A stretch of DNA of 64,000 nucleotides from Streptomyces sp. NBC_00442 (GTDB lineage Bacteria; Actinomycetota; Actinomycetes; Streptomycetales; Streptomycetaceae): the NCBI RefSeq assembly GCF_036014195.1, contig NZ_CP107918.1, positions 6,882,001 through 6,946,000 of the forward strand, written 5' to 3'. Positions 15,759 through 23,279 of this stretch are shown here, piece by piece (position 1 is the stretch's first letter; each line of letters opens with the position of its first letter). The notes below the pieces were generated by a model. The model ran no database searches and was not told the origin of the DNA. It saw nothing but the letters and a program-made list of their open reading frames with translations. A program made the translations under genes and the position numbers.

Positions 15759-15800
15759 TACATACCAGTAGGTACAGAATCCAGTAGGTGCAGAATCCAG
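15759..15800. promoter_or_regulatory. operator region: 16-bp dyad plus 16-bp direct repeat
   Basis: A dyad tacataccagtaggta (15759-15774) overlaps two adjacent 16-bp repeats, ccagtaggtacagaat (15765-15780) and ccagtaggtgcagaat (15781-15796), which differ at one base. A third partial copy, ccag, follows. The site ends 10 nt before the TetR start codon, as expected for self-repression. Confidence 0.65.
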
Positions 15801-16030
15801 ATCCAGGGCGGACGCCTCACGCGGCGAGCCGAAGGCGAAGGGCGGGGGCGAAGGGCGGAGGCCGCAGGCGGAGGCCGCAGGACGTGGGGCGGAATCCGGC
15901 TACTCCGGCGGGGGTAGCCCGACTGCCGCCCGCCGTACGACGACGCGCACCCCACGGCGGCGGGAGGCTCGAAGCATGAACCGGCCGTCCCGTCGAGGAG
16001 CGCCGGAGGACAACGAGGGAGCTGAGCGAG
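15801..16030. other. G-rich intergenic DNA with short imperfect repeats
   Basis: Repeats of gcgaagggcgg and ggaggccgcag occur around 15830-15885, between the TetR operator and the SHOCT-protein gene. I see no gene. The ribosome binding site of the following gene (gaggga) lies at the right end. Confidence 0.5.
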
Positions 16031-16318
16031 ATGAACACTCTGGCCTACGCGGGGCCCGGACCCTGGATCCTCTTCTTCCCGCTGATCTGGGCCGCCGTGA
16101 TCTTCACCGTCGTCACCGTGGCGCGGCGCGCCGGATGGCGGGGCCGTCGCGGTCCCTGGCGCCCGCCTCTGGACGACCGTTCACCCATCGCCGTGCTCGG
16201 CCGGCGGTTCGCGGCGGGCGAGATCGACGAGGAGGAGTACTGGCGCCGCATCTCCGTGCTCGAAGAGCACTTCGGGCGGACCGGCCTCACGGGTACGGGC
16301 AAGGGCGGCGCGCCCTGA
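16031..16318 (+). CDS. SHOCT-domain small membrane protein
   Basis: The 95-residue protein has one N-terminal hydrophobic segment (about residues 10-32, WILFFPLIWAAVIFTVVTVA), a basic patch, and a C-terminal SHOCT motif (LGRRFAAGEIDEEEYWRRIS, about residues 56-75). SHOCT domains are short two-helix oligomerisation modules. It is a single-pass membrane protein of unknown role. The ATG at 16031 has a purine-rich site upstream. A strong hairpin follows the stop. Confidence 0.85.
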   Translation: MNTLAYAGPGPWILFFPLIWAAVIFTVVTVARRAGWRGRRGPWRPPLDDRSPIAVLGRRFAAGEIDEEEYWRRISVLEEHFGRTGLTGTGKGGAP

Positions 16319-16326
16319 GGCCGGGC

Positions 16327-16370
16327 CCGGCCGTGCGGGGCCGTGGCGGGGACCGGGTCCGCACGGCCGG
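16327..16370. terminator. bidirectional hairpin terminator
   Basis: A perfect 12-bp stem (ccggccgtgcgg, 16327-16338, with 16359-16370) encloses a 20-nt loop. It lies in the gap between two convergent genes ending at 16318 and 16422. Confidence 0.75.
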
Positions 16371-16421
16371 AGGCCCTCCGCGCGGGATCGGCGCCGCGAC
16401 GTGCGGCGCGTCCCTGCCCGG

Positions 16422-16946
16422 TCAGCCCGCGACGGACGACCTGGCGGCGGCCTTCACCCGCTCGCGCACCGGACGCGGACGGCTCTCCTTGAAGGCGGGC
16501 GTCGCCGTCGGTTCGTACAGCGGGTACGAGGAAAGGGGTGGTGCGGGCGAGGGGGCGGCGAGGGTGAACCACACGGTCTTGCCCAACTCGCCCTGTGGGC
16601 GCACCCCCCACGCCTCGCTGACCGCGGCGATCAGCGCGAGCCCGCGGCCGCCGGTGGCCATGGTGTCGGCCTTGCGCACCGCGGGGGGAAGCGTCGGATC
16701 GTGGTCATGGACGGAGATGGTGAGCCGGTCGAGCAGCAGCTCGATCTCCACCGTGCACATCTTGTCCGGCTCGGCGTGCCGGTGGACGTTGGTCAGCAAC
16801 TCGGTGACGCCGAGCGCCGCCTCGTCTATCAACGGATCCAGATGCCAGTAGCGCAACTGCGCCGACACGATTCTGCGGACCTGTCCGATCCGCGACGGCA
16901 GGGCTTGGAGCTCCACCGTGCACTGCCTGTTTGGCTGGCTGATCAC
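16422..16946 (-). CDS. ATP-binding anti-sigma-factor-like protein (HATPase_c_2, RsbW/SpoIIAB type)
   Basis: The 174-residue protein has the GHKL fold of small serine kinases: an N box ELLTNVHRHA (about residues 49-58), D-box-like HDHDPTLPP and G box GGRGLALI. The length is typical of the many Streptomyces RsbW-like regulators that bind sigma factors or phosphorylate anti-anti-sigma factors. The C-terminal 40 residues are Pro/Arg-rich. The GTG at 16946 follows a good gggga site 6 nt upstream. No sigma factor or antagonist is adjacent, so its partner is encoded elsewhere. Confidence 0.88.
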   Translation of the reverse strand: MISQPNRQCTVELQALPSRIGQVRRIVSAQLRYWHLDPLIDEAALGVTELLTNVHRHAEPDKMCTVEIELLLDRLTISVHDHDPTLPPAVRKADTMATGGRGLALIAAVSEAWGVRPQGELGKTVWFTLAAPSPAPPLSSYPLYEPTATPAFKESRPRPVRERVKAAARSSVAG

Positions 16947-17095
16947 GGTTGCGACTCCCCGATTAGGTCCGGAAGTAGCTGTCTGGTCCGGCGGCCTTGC
17001 TCGGAGCGTCACCGCCGGTAAACCCTCAGTGATGTGACACCAGCGTGGACCAGGGGTGGGGAGTGCGCAACTCGCACCCGCCGGCGCACGCACGT

Positions 17096-17431
17096 TCAGT
17101 GCTGCGCTCCGTGCGCCGTCTGCCGCATGGCCTGCAGGAATCGCTGCGTCAGATCGGGTCCGCGCGAACGGCCGGGATCCTGGTCCATCGTCAGCCGGTA
17201 GCGGGTGCCGTTCAGCCGCGCCACCGTCCGGTCCTCCTTGGCGAGCCAGGGCAGCCAGGGTCGCGCCGTGCTGACCGCGTCGACGGGCGCGCTGTCGATC
17301 TCCCGCCCGTTGCTGGTGAGCAGGGCGAGCCGGCCGTCCTTGATGAGGACCTCGCCGGCTCTCGTCAGCGAGCGCGTCCACCGCTCGATCCGTACGCCCT
17401 TCGCACTGAACTCGGGTTCGGCCATGACCAT
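17096..17431 (-). CDS. hypothetical protein, possible PH/GRAM-like fold
   Basis: A protein of about 111 residues with a beta-rich pattern (GEVLIKDGRLALLTSNGREIDSAPV...ARPWLPW), reminiscent of a small PH-like module, and a charged C-terminus. I do not recognise the family. ATGs at 17431 and 17425 are both possible behind the gaaggggg site; the second gives better spacing. It lies 149 bp upstream of, and on the same strand as, the RsbW-like gene. Confidence 0.65.
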   Translation of the reverse strand: MVMAEPEFSAKGVRIERWTRSLTRAGEVLIKDGRLALLTSNGREIDSAPVDAVSTARPWLPWLAKEDRTVARLNGTRYRLTMDQDPGRSRGPDLTQRFLQAMRQTAHGAQH

Positions 17432-17643
17432 CCGGCCCCCTTCGCATCGCTCCTGGTGGGCAGTCTGCACAACGTCGAGCCTACGCACCAGGGTGCGTGG
17501 GGGATCGGGTCCGGGCCAGCGCCGTCCGGTGCTCATCACCCGTCCCACAAGCCACTCCTATGGCTCCCCAAAGGCAACGTTTGTGCAGGTGAGAGCGGTA
17601 TCGTCAGAAGCGGGGGCGGCACGCAGACACGACGAGGAGTGGC

Positions 17644-18744
17644 ATGGAAACCATCGATGTGGACCGCAGCGATCCGCGGTACCGGGCCTGGCTGAAGGAA
17701 GCCGTGCGCAAGGTCCAGGCCGATGCCAACCGCTCCGCCGACACCCACCTCCTGCGCTTTCCGCTGCCCGAGGCGTGGGGCATCGACCTTTACCTCAAGG
17801 ACGAGTCGACCCACCCCACCGGCAGCCTCAAGCACCGCCTCGCCCGTTCGCTGTTCCTGTACGGCCTGTGCAATGGCTGGATCCGGCCGGGCAAGCCCGT
17901 CATCGAGGCGTCCAGTGGCTCGACCGCCGTCTCCGAGGCGTACTTCGCCAAGATGATCGGCGTCCCGTTCATCGCCGTCATGCCCCGCACCACGAGCGCC
18001 GAGAAGTGCCGCCTGATCGAATTCCACGGCGGCCAGTGCCACTTCGCCGACGACTCCATGAAGATCTACGAGGAGTCCGCGAGGCTCGCCGCGGAGACCG
18101 GCGGCCACTACATGGACCAGTTCACCTACGCGGAGCGGGCCACCGACTGGCGCGGCAACAACAACATCGCCGAATCCATTTATCAGCAGCTGAAGTTGGA
18201 GCGCTATCCGGAACCGGCCTGGATCGTCGCCACCGCGGGCACCGGCGGTACCTCGGCCACCATCGCGCGCTACGTGCACTACATGCAGCACGACACGATG
18301 ATCTGCGTGCCCGACCCCGAGAACTCCTGCTTCTTCGACGGCTGGACCCACAACAACCCGCTCGCCTCCAGCGACTGCGGCTCGCGCATCGAGGGCATCG
18401 GCCGGCCCCGCATGGAGCCGAGCTTCGTGCCCGGCGCCATCGACCGGATGATGAAGGTGCCGGACGCGGCGAGCGTCGCGGCCGTGCGCGCCCTGGAGAA
18501 GGCGATCGGCCGCAAGGCCGGCGGCTCCACCGGCACCGGCCTGTGGAGCGCGCTGCGCATCGTCGCGGAGATGGTCGACGAGGGCCGCACCGGCAGCATC
18601 GTCACCCTGCTCTGCGACCCGGGCGACCGCTACCTCGACAAGTACTACTCGGACACGTGGCTCGCCGAGCAGGGCCTGGACATCGCCCCGTACGCCGCGA
18701 CCCTCGACACCTTCCTGGAGAGCGGGGTGTGGGCCGTCCGGTAA
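17644..18744 (+). CDS. PLP-dependent cysteine synthase-family protein (Cds1-like cysteine desulfhydrase)
   Basis: The 366-residue fold-type II PLP enzyme has a catalytic Lys in [11 protein letters not shown] (about residue 60), the substrate loop [13 protein letters not shown] and a glycine-rich phosphate cup [12 protein letters not shown]. The sequence ([20 protein letters not shown]) resembles the mycobacterial Cds1 group, which releases H2S, pyruvate and ammonia from L-cysteine, more than CysK or CysM. A cysteine synthase or related lyase remains possible. The ATG at 17644 has gaggag about 5 nt upstream. It is followed 60 bp later by a universal stress protein, a plausible redox or stress pairing. 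Confidence 0.85.
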   Translation: METIDVDRSDPRYRAWLKEAVRKVQADANRSADTHLLRFPLPEAWGIDLYLKDESTHPTGSLKHRLARSLFLYGLCNGWIRPGKPVIEASSGSTAVSEAYFAKMIGVPFIAVMPRTTSAEKCRLIEFHGGQCHFADDSMKIYEESARLAAETGGHYMDQFTYAERATDWRGNNNIAESIYQQLKLERYPEPAWIVATAGTGGTSATIARYVHYMQHDTMICVPDPENSCFFDGWTHNNPLASSDCGSRIEGIGRPRMEPSFVPGAIDRMMKVPDAASVAAVRALEKAIGRKAGGSTGTGLWSALRIVAEMVDEGRTGSIVTLLCDPGDRYLDKYYSDTWLAEQGLDIAPYAATLDTFLESGVWAVR

Positions 18745-18804
18745 CCGGCCGCACCGGGACCTTCTGCCCGTGCGGGACACCGCGGCGCGTGCCAGGGTGA
18801 CGTC

Positions 18805-19710
18805 ATGGACACGCGCCCGGTAGCCGTAGCCGTAGACGGATCCGACCACAGCCTGCGAGCCCTGGAATGGGCCATTCCCACCGCCCGCAGGCTGGCCGCC
18901 GAGCTGGTCATCGCGCACGTCCTGCCCGACCACACCCAGCTCTGGGCGGCTCGCAGGTCCGCGCTCGGTCCCGGTCCCGCGCTCAACGATCCGGTGACCG
19001 ACCGGGTCCGCGCCGCGCTCTCGGGGCGCGACGAGCTGCCCTCCGTGCGCTTCGACTCGCTGGTGGGCGAAGTACCGGACGCGCTGCACGCGTTGGGGGC
19101 CGGGGCGCGGATGCTGGTGATGGGCTCGCGCGGGCGCGGCGGCTTCGCCAGCCTCCTCCTCGGCTCCAACAGCCTGGCCGTGGCGACGCGGGCGCCCTGC
19201 CCCGTGGTGGTGGTGCCGCGCCTGGCACGTACGGGGGCGGACGAACGCACCTCGGGACGGGTCGTGCTCGGGCTCCACCTGGGCGAGACCGCCGACGACG
19301 TCATCGAATTCGCCTTCGTGGAGGCCGCGGCCCGCGGTGTGCCGCTCCAGGTGCTCACCGCCTACCCCGCCCCGCCGCCAGCCGCGCTGATGGTCGCGGG
19401 CGAGTACCCGCCGGGCCCGCTCGATCCCGACCAGTACGAACCCGCCGAGGACGATGTGACCCGCGAACAGGCCGAGCGGATCGGCCCGTTCGAGGCCCGC
19501 TTCCCCGGCGTCGAGGTGGACGCGCTGATCGCACCGGCCGACGCCGCGGGCCATCTCGTCGACGCCTCCGCCTCGGCCGCCCTGATCGTGGTCGGCCGCC
19601 ACCGCAGACGCCTCAAGTCGGGTTCCCTCCTGATGGGCTCGGTGGCCCACGCGGTGCTGCACCACACGGAATGCCCGGTGGCGGTGGTGCCGGCCCGCGA
19701 GGACGACTGA
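18805..19710 (+). CDS. universal stress protein, tandem USP domains
   Basis: This 301-residue protein has two USP repeats. The first starts VAVAVDGSDHSLRALEWA and ends with the ATP loop GSRGRGGFASLLLGSNS (about residues 112-128). The second starts near residue 152 and ends with VGRHRRRLKSGSLLMGSVA. The first loop keeps the full G-x2-G-x9-GS nucleotide motif; the second is degenerate. Cytoplasmic tandem USPs are typically induced by hypoxia or starvation in actinobacteria. There is no strong ribosome binding site; the ATG at 18805 is the first that leaves the beta-strand intact. Confidence 0.93.
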   Translation: MDTRPVAVAVDGSDHSLRALEWAIPTARRLAAELVIAHVLPDHTQLWAARRSALGPGPALNDPVTDRVRAALSGRDELPSVRFDSLVGEVPDALHALGAGARMLVMGSRGRGGFASLLLGSNSLAVATRAPCPVVVVPRLARTGADERTSGRVVLGLHLGETADDVIEFAFVEAAARGVPLQVLTAYPAPPPAALMVAGEYPPGPLDPDQYEPAEDDVTREQAERIGPFEARFPGVEVDALIAPADAAGHLVDASASAALIVVGRHRRRLKSGSLLMGSVAHAVLHHTECPVAVVPAREDD

Positions 19711-19952
19711 CTCTCGGGGGCGACTGACTCGCGGGGACGACTGGCCCCGGGGGCGGCCGGCCCGCGGGGGCGGACGGCCTGTGCGGGGCGGCCGGCCCGC
19801 ACACCGGCGGCCTCGGCCCACCATCAAGTGCCGCTCGCCGACGCCGTGTTGAGGTGACCCGGCATTGACCCGCAGTTTGCCCCCGACGCCCCCTTCGCTG
19901 TCTACGGTAGGAAAGATCCACCGAACGGCAACGGGGAAAAGCGGGAGCTGCC
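19711..19952. other. G/C-rich intergenic region with promoter
   Basis: The left half is a run of ggggcggcc-like repeats able to fold into hairpins, probably serving as the terminator of the universal stress protein gene. The right half holds a likely promoter with a tacggt -10 near 19900 for the flavin monooxygenase gene. Confidence 0.45.
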
Positions 19953-21578
19953 ATGCCATCTGTACTGATCGTCGGCGGGGGACTGGCCGGTCTGACCGCC
20001 GCCCTGTGCCTGGAGTACCACGGGGTGGACTATGTCCTGGTGGAGCGCAACACCGAGCCGACCGTGCTGCCCCGTTCCCGCGGCATGCACACCCGTGCCG
20101 TGGAGATCTTCCGGCAGATCGGGGTCGAGGACGCCGTGCTGGCGGCGAGCGCGACCGCCCTGAAAATGGGGCGGTTCGGCGGCGCGCGCACCGGGCGCAG
20201 CATCGTGGACTCCGAGGCGCTCGACCTGCGGCACGTCTACGCCGGCGGCGCCATGGTCGGCGCGGACGAGAGCCCCTCGGCGTTCTGCTTCTGCCCCCAG
20301 GTCCTGCTCGAACCGGTCCTGCGCGACCTCGCCGAACAGCGGGGCGGCGACATCCGCTTCGGCACCGAGCTGACTGCGTTCACCCACGACGCCGACCGGG
20401 TCACGGCCACCCTCACGGACGTCACCACGGGGCGCGCCAAAACCCTGCACGCCGACTACCTCCTGGCGGCCGACGGAGGCGGCAGCCCCGTGCGCACCGT
20501 CCTCGGCATCACCAGCACCACCCGCCCCGCCACCCACCACTACCTCAATCTCTACTTCCGCGCCGACCTCACCGACATCGTGCGCGACCGCACCTTCAGC
20601 CAGTGCGAGATCGCCGGGCCCGAGGTGTCCGGGCTGTTCCTGGCCAAGAACAACACCGACGAATGGTCCTTCCACCTCGCCTACGACCCCGAGCGCGAGA
20701 GCCCGCGCGACTACCCCGACGAACGCTGTACCGCCCTGCTGCGCGCGGCCATCGGCGTGGACGACCCGGCGCTCCGCGTCGACCTGCTCGCCCGCGGGGC
20801 CTGGGACACCGGCACCGCGGTCGCCGACGCCTACCGCGTCGGCCGGGTCTTCCTCGCCGGTGACGCCGCCCACCGCCACGCCCCCTGGGGCGGGTTCGGC
20901 GCCAACACCGGCATCGCCGACGTGCACAACCTCGCCTGGAAGCTGGCCGCCGTCCTGCGCGCCGAGGCGCCGGAAACCCTCCTGGACACCTACGAACCCG
21001 AGCGCCGCCCGCGCGGCCTGCTCGTCGCCGAACAGGCCTGGCTGCGCACCGACTTCTTCGCCCGGTACGCCATCCGCACGCCGGACAACGCCGAGGCCCT
21101 GGCGCGCCAACTCGACACCGGCGAGATCATGACCTGCTACCGGTACGCGTCCGCCGCGGTCCACGGCGCACCGGCCGGGGACACGGTCGAGGCGCTCGCG
21201 GGCCAGACCGGCACCCGCCTCCCGCACCTGTGGCTCGAACGCGACGGCGGCCGGCTCTCCACCCTCGACCTGTGCGGTCCCGGCTTCACACTCCTCACCG
21301 GCGCGGACGCGCAGGCGGGCATATGGGCCGACGTCGCGGACGACTTGCCGGTGACGGTGCATCACATCAGCTACGGCAAAGCGGACGTGGACTCCGGGCG
21401 GACTGCTCTGCGGGACACCGAAGGCGCCTGGCCGGCTCTGGTGGGTCTCGCTCCGCACGGCGCCCTTCTGGTGCGGCCGGACGGTTTCGTCGCCGCCCGG
21501 TCCGACGAGGGCCTCACCCCGGAGGGCCTCGTGTCGACGTGGCGGGCTCTCAACTCGCTTCAGGAGGCGCCTTCGTGA
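19953..21578 (+). CDS. FAD-dependent aromatic hydroxylase/monooxygenase (PHBH fold)
   Basis: The 541-residue class A flavoprotein has the Rossmann motif GGGLAGLTAALCLEYHG at residues 7-23, the DG motif LLAADGGGSPVR and the second FAD motif LAGDAAHRHAPWGGFGAN. A C-terminal thioredoxin-like domain (residues 400-541), usual in polyketide and phenol hydroxylases, follows. It would use NAD(P)H and O2 to hydroxylate an aromatic substrate. The ATG at 19953 has gggag 5-6 nt upstream. It resembles tailoring enzymes of aromatic polyketides, but no such cluster is next to it; the convergent SRPBCC gene is the only related neighbour. Confidence 0.92.
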   Translation: MPSVLIVGGGLAGLTAALCLEYHGVDYVLVERNTEPTVLPRSRGMHTRAVEIFRQIGVEDAVLAASATALKMGRFGGARTGRSIVDSEALDLRHVYAGGAMVGADESPSAFCFCPQVLLEPVLRDLAEQRGGDIRFGTELTAFTHDADRVTATLTDVTTGRAKTLHADYLLAADGGGSPVRTVLGITSTTRPATHHYLNLYFRADLTDIVRDRTFSQCEIAGPEVSGLFLAKNNTDEWSFHLAYDPERESPRDYPDERCTALLRAAIGVDDPALRVDLLARGAWDTGTAVADAYRVGRVFLAGDAAHRHAPWGGFGANTGIADVHNLAWKLAAVLRAEAPETLLDTYEPERRPRGLLVAEQAWLRTDFFARYAIRTPDNAEALARQLDTGEIMTCYRYASAAVHGAPAGDTVEALAGQTGTRLPHLWLERDGGRLSTLDLCGPGFTLLTGADAQAGIWADVADDLPVTVHHISYGKADVDSGRTALRDTEGAWPALVGLAPHGALLVRPDGFVAARSDEGLTPEGLVSTWRALNSLQEAPS

Positions 21579-21623
21579 CCCCAGAGGGTTTCGCGAAGGG
21601 GCGGGGTGGAGGTGGGACCCGCC

Positions 21624-22106
21624 TCAGGGCTTGGGCGCGCTCGCCAGCAGGCGGTCCAGTGCGCGCATCGCGCCCTTGAAGGACTGGCCGACGCCCGGCC
21701 CGGCGGCCCGCATCGTCAGACGGAACAGAGCGGGCCCCCCACTCGCCATCGTCCAGCGCACCGCCGTGCCCTCCCCGACGGGAGCCAGCCGCCAGTCCTC
21801 CAGCATGGCTGCCACGCCGGGCACGTTGGTCTCGTCGATCCGGTAGGCGTAGCGCGCTCCCGCGTCCCTCGCCATGATCGTCTCGCGGAAGAAGACGCCG
21901 CCGCGCAGCCTGATCTCGCGTCCGGCCCCGCCGTCCAGGGGCCGGGCCGCCACGACCGAGGAGAACCAGGCGGGCATGTCCGTCACCTGGTCGGCCAGCG
22001 CGCGGTAGACGGCGTCCGGACCGGCCGAGAGCCGGGCGGTGAACACCAGGCGCACCGGCGCCGACTCGGCGAAGTCGAGTTCCACGGACCTGAGTCGGCG
22101 AGCCAT
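21624..22106 (-). CDS. SRPBCC-family protein (polyketide cyclase/START-like fold)
   Basis: The 160-residue protein has the helix-grip pattern of the SRPBCC superfamily: an N-terminal strand VRLVFTARLSAGPDAVYRAL, a central ETIMARDAGARYAYRI and a long C-terminal helix. The family binds hydrophobic ligands in a deep pocket. An aggagg ribosome binding site lies 7-8 nt before the ATG at 22106. It converges on the flavin hydroxylase. Its own function could be ligand binding or an AHSA1-like role. Confidence 0.8.
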   Translation of the reverse strand: MARRLRSVELDFAESAPVRLVFTARLSAGPDAVYRALADQVTDMPAWFSSVVAARPLDGGAGREIRLRGGVFFRETIMARDAGARYAYRIDETNVPGVAAMLEDWRLAPVGEGTAVRWTMASGGPALFRLTMRAAGPGVGQSFKGAMRALDRLLASAPKP

Positions 22107-22171
22107 GACGCGTTCCTCCTGGCGGTTCGGCGCGGCGGAACCCGTACCGGCAGCGGATGCGCGAGAGCCCG

Positions 22172-22183
22172 TACCGACCGGTA
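22172..22183. promoter_or_regulatory. short dyad TACCG-AC-CGGTA
   Basis: This perfect 5-bp dyad lies about 66 nt upstream of the SRPBCC gene. The sequence cggtacggg, which includes one arm, is repeated nearer the gene (22143-22151 region). It may be a weak operator, possibly for the DeoR-type regulator that ends at 22217. Confidence 0.3.
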
Positions 22184-22216
22184 GGGGAGGGCCCGCACAC
22201 CATAGCCGCCCGGCCG

Positions 22217-23089
22217 TCAGATGTCTGCGGAGCCGCCGTTGTCGGGGCCGTTGTCGGAGCCACTGTCGGGGCTTTCCCCCGCCACCACGACGTCCCGGAG
22301 ATGCTCGGTCATCTCCGCGCGGGACCGGTCCGAAAGGCCCGCGTCCGTCACCAGCGAGTCGACCTGGTCGAGCGTGGCGAACGAACTGAGCCCCACCGTG
22401 CCCCACTTGGTGTGGTCGGCGATCACCACGACCCGCCGCGCCGAGTGCACGAACCGGCGATTGGTCTCCGCCTCGGCCAGGTTGGGCGTGGACAGGCCGG
22501 CCTCCGCCGAGATGCCGTGCACGCCGATGAACAGCACGTCGAAGTGGAGGGAGCGGATGGCCGCGTCGGCGACCGGCCCCACCAGCGTGTCGGACAGCGT
22601 GCGCACCCCGCCCGTCAGGACCACCGTCGCCGCACCCGGCCGCGGCCCGGAACCGGCGGACGAACGCTGCGCGGCATGGAACACGTCGGCGACCTGCACG
22701 GAGTTGGTCACCACCGTCAACTCCGGGACGTCCACCAGCTCCTGCGCCAGGGCGTACGCCGTGGTGCCGCCGGCCAGCGCGATGGCGCTGCCGGGCACGG
22801 CCATCCTGGCCGCCTCCCGCGCAATGTCCTGCTTGGCGCTCAGTTCGAGGGCCGACTTCGCCTCGAAGCCCGGCTCGTGCGCCGTGGCCTCCGCGACGGG
22901 CACCGCGCCGCCGTGCACCTTCTCGATGACGCCCTGGCGGGCCAGCGCGTCCAGATCCCGGCGGACCGTCATGTCCGAGACGTTGAGCCTGCGGGTGAGT
23001 TCGTTGACCCGGACCCCACCGCGCCGTCTGACCTCGTCGAGGATCAGAGCACGACGCTGCTCCGCGAGCAGATTCTGGTGGTCGCTCAC
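22217..23089 (-). CDS. DeoR/GlpR-family transcriptional regulator
   Basis: The 290-residue protein has the DeoR N-terminal HTH (RVNELTRRLNVSDMTVRRDL, about residues 27-46, then LARQGVIEKVHGGA) and a DeoRC sugar-phosphate sensor domain with AGGTTAYALA, TNS and FIGVHGISAEAGL. It is full length and probably responds to a phosphorylated sugar. The GTG at 23089 was chosen as the start before the HTH. No sugar operon is adjacent, so its target is unclear. The last 20 residues are a Gly/Asp/Asn-rich tail. Confidence 0.93.
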   Translation of the reverse strand: MSDHQNLLAEQRRALILDEVRRRGGVRVNELTRRLNVSDMTVRRDLDALARQGVIEKVHGGAVPVAEATAHEPGFEAKSALELSAKQDIAREAARMAVPGSAIALAGGTTAYALAQELVDVPELTVVTNSVQVADVFHAAQRSSAGSGPRPGAATVVLTGGVRTLSDTLVGPVADAAIRSLHFDVLFIGVHGISAEAGLSTPNLAEAETNRRFVHSARRVVVIADHTKWGTVGLSSFATLDQVDSLVTDAGLSDRSRAEMTEHLRDVVVAGESPDSGSDNGPDNGGSADI

Positions 23090-23279
23090 TGCCGGGCCGG
23101 TCCTTCCACATCGTCGAACACACACGCCGGGCACACCTGCCCCCCCCCGGCTTACGGCACCCCATCCTGTCACGGGGAGATTCCGTGAGAGCACTGCACC
23201 GGGGCACCCGGATCCGAGATCCTTGTGCTCCGTGCCACCCGCGCCGCCGATCCTGCCACCACGAGAGCGAGCCGCAGAC

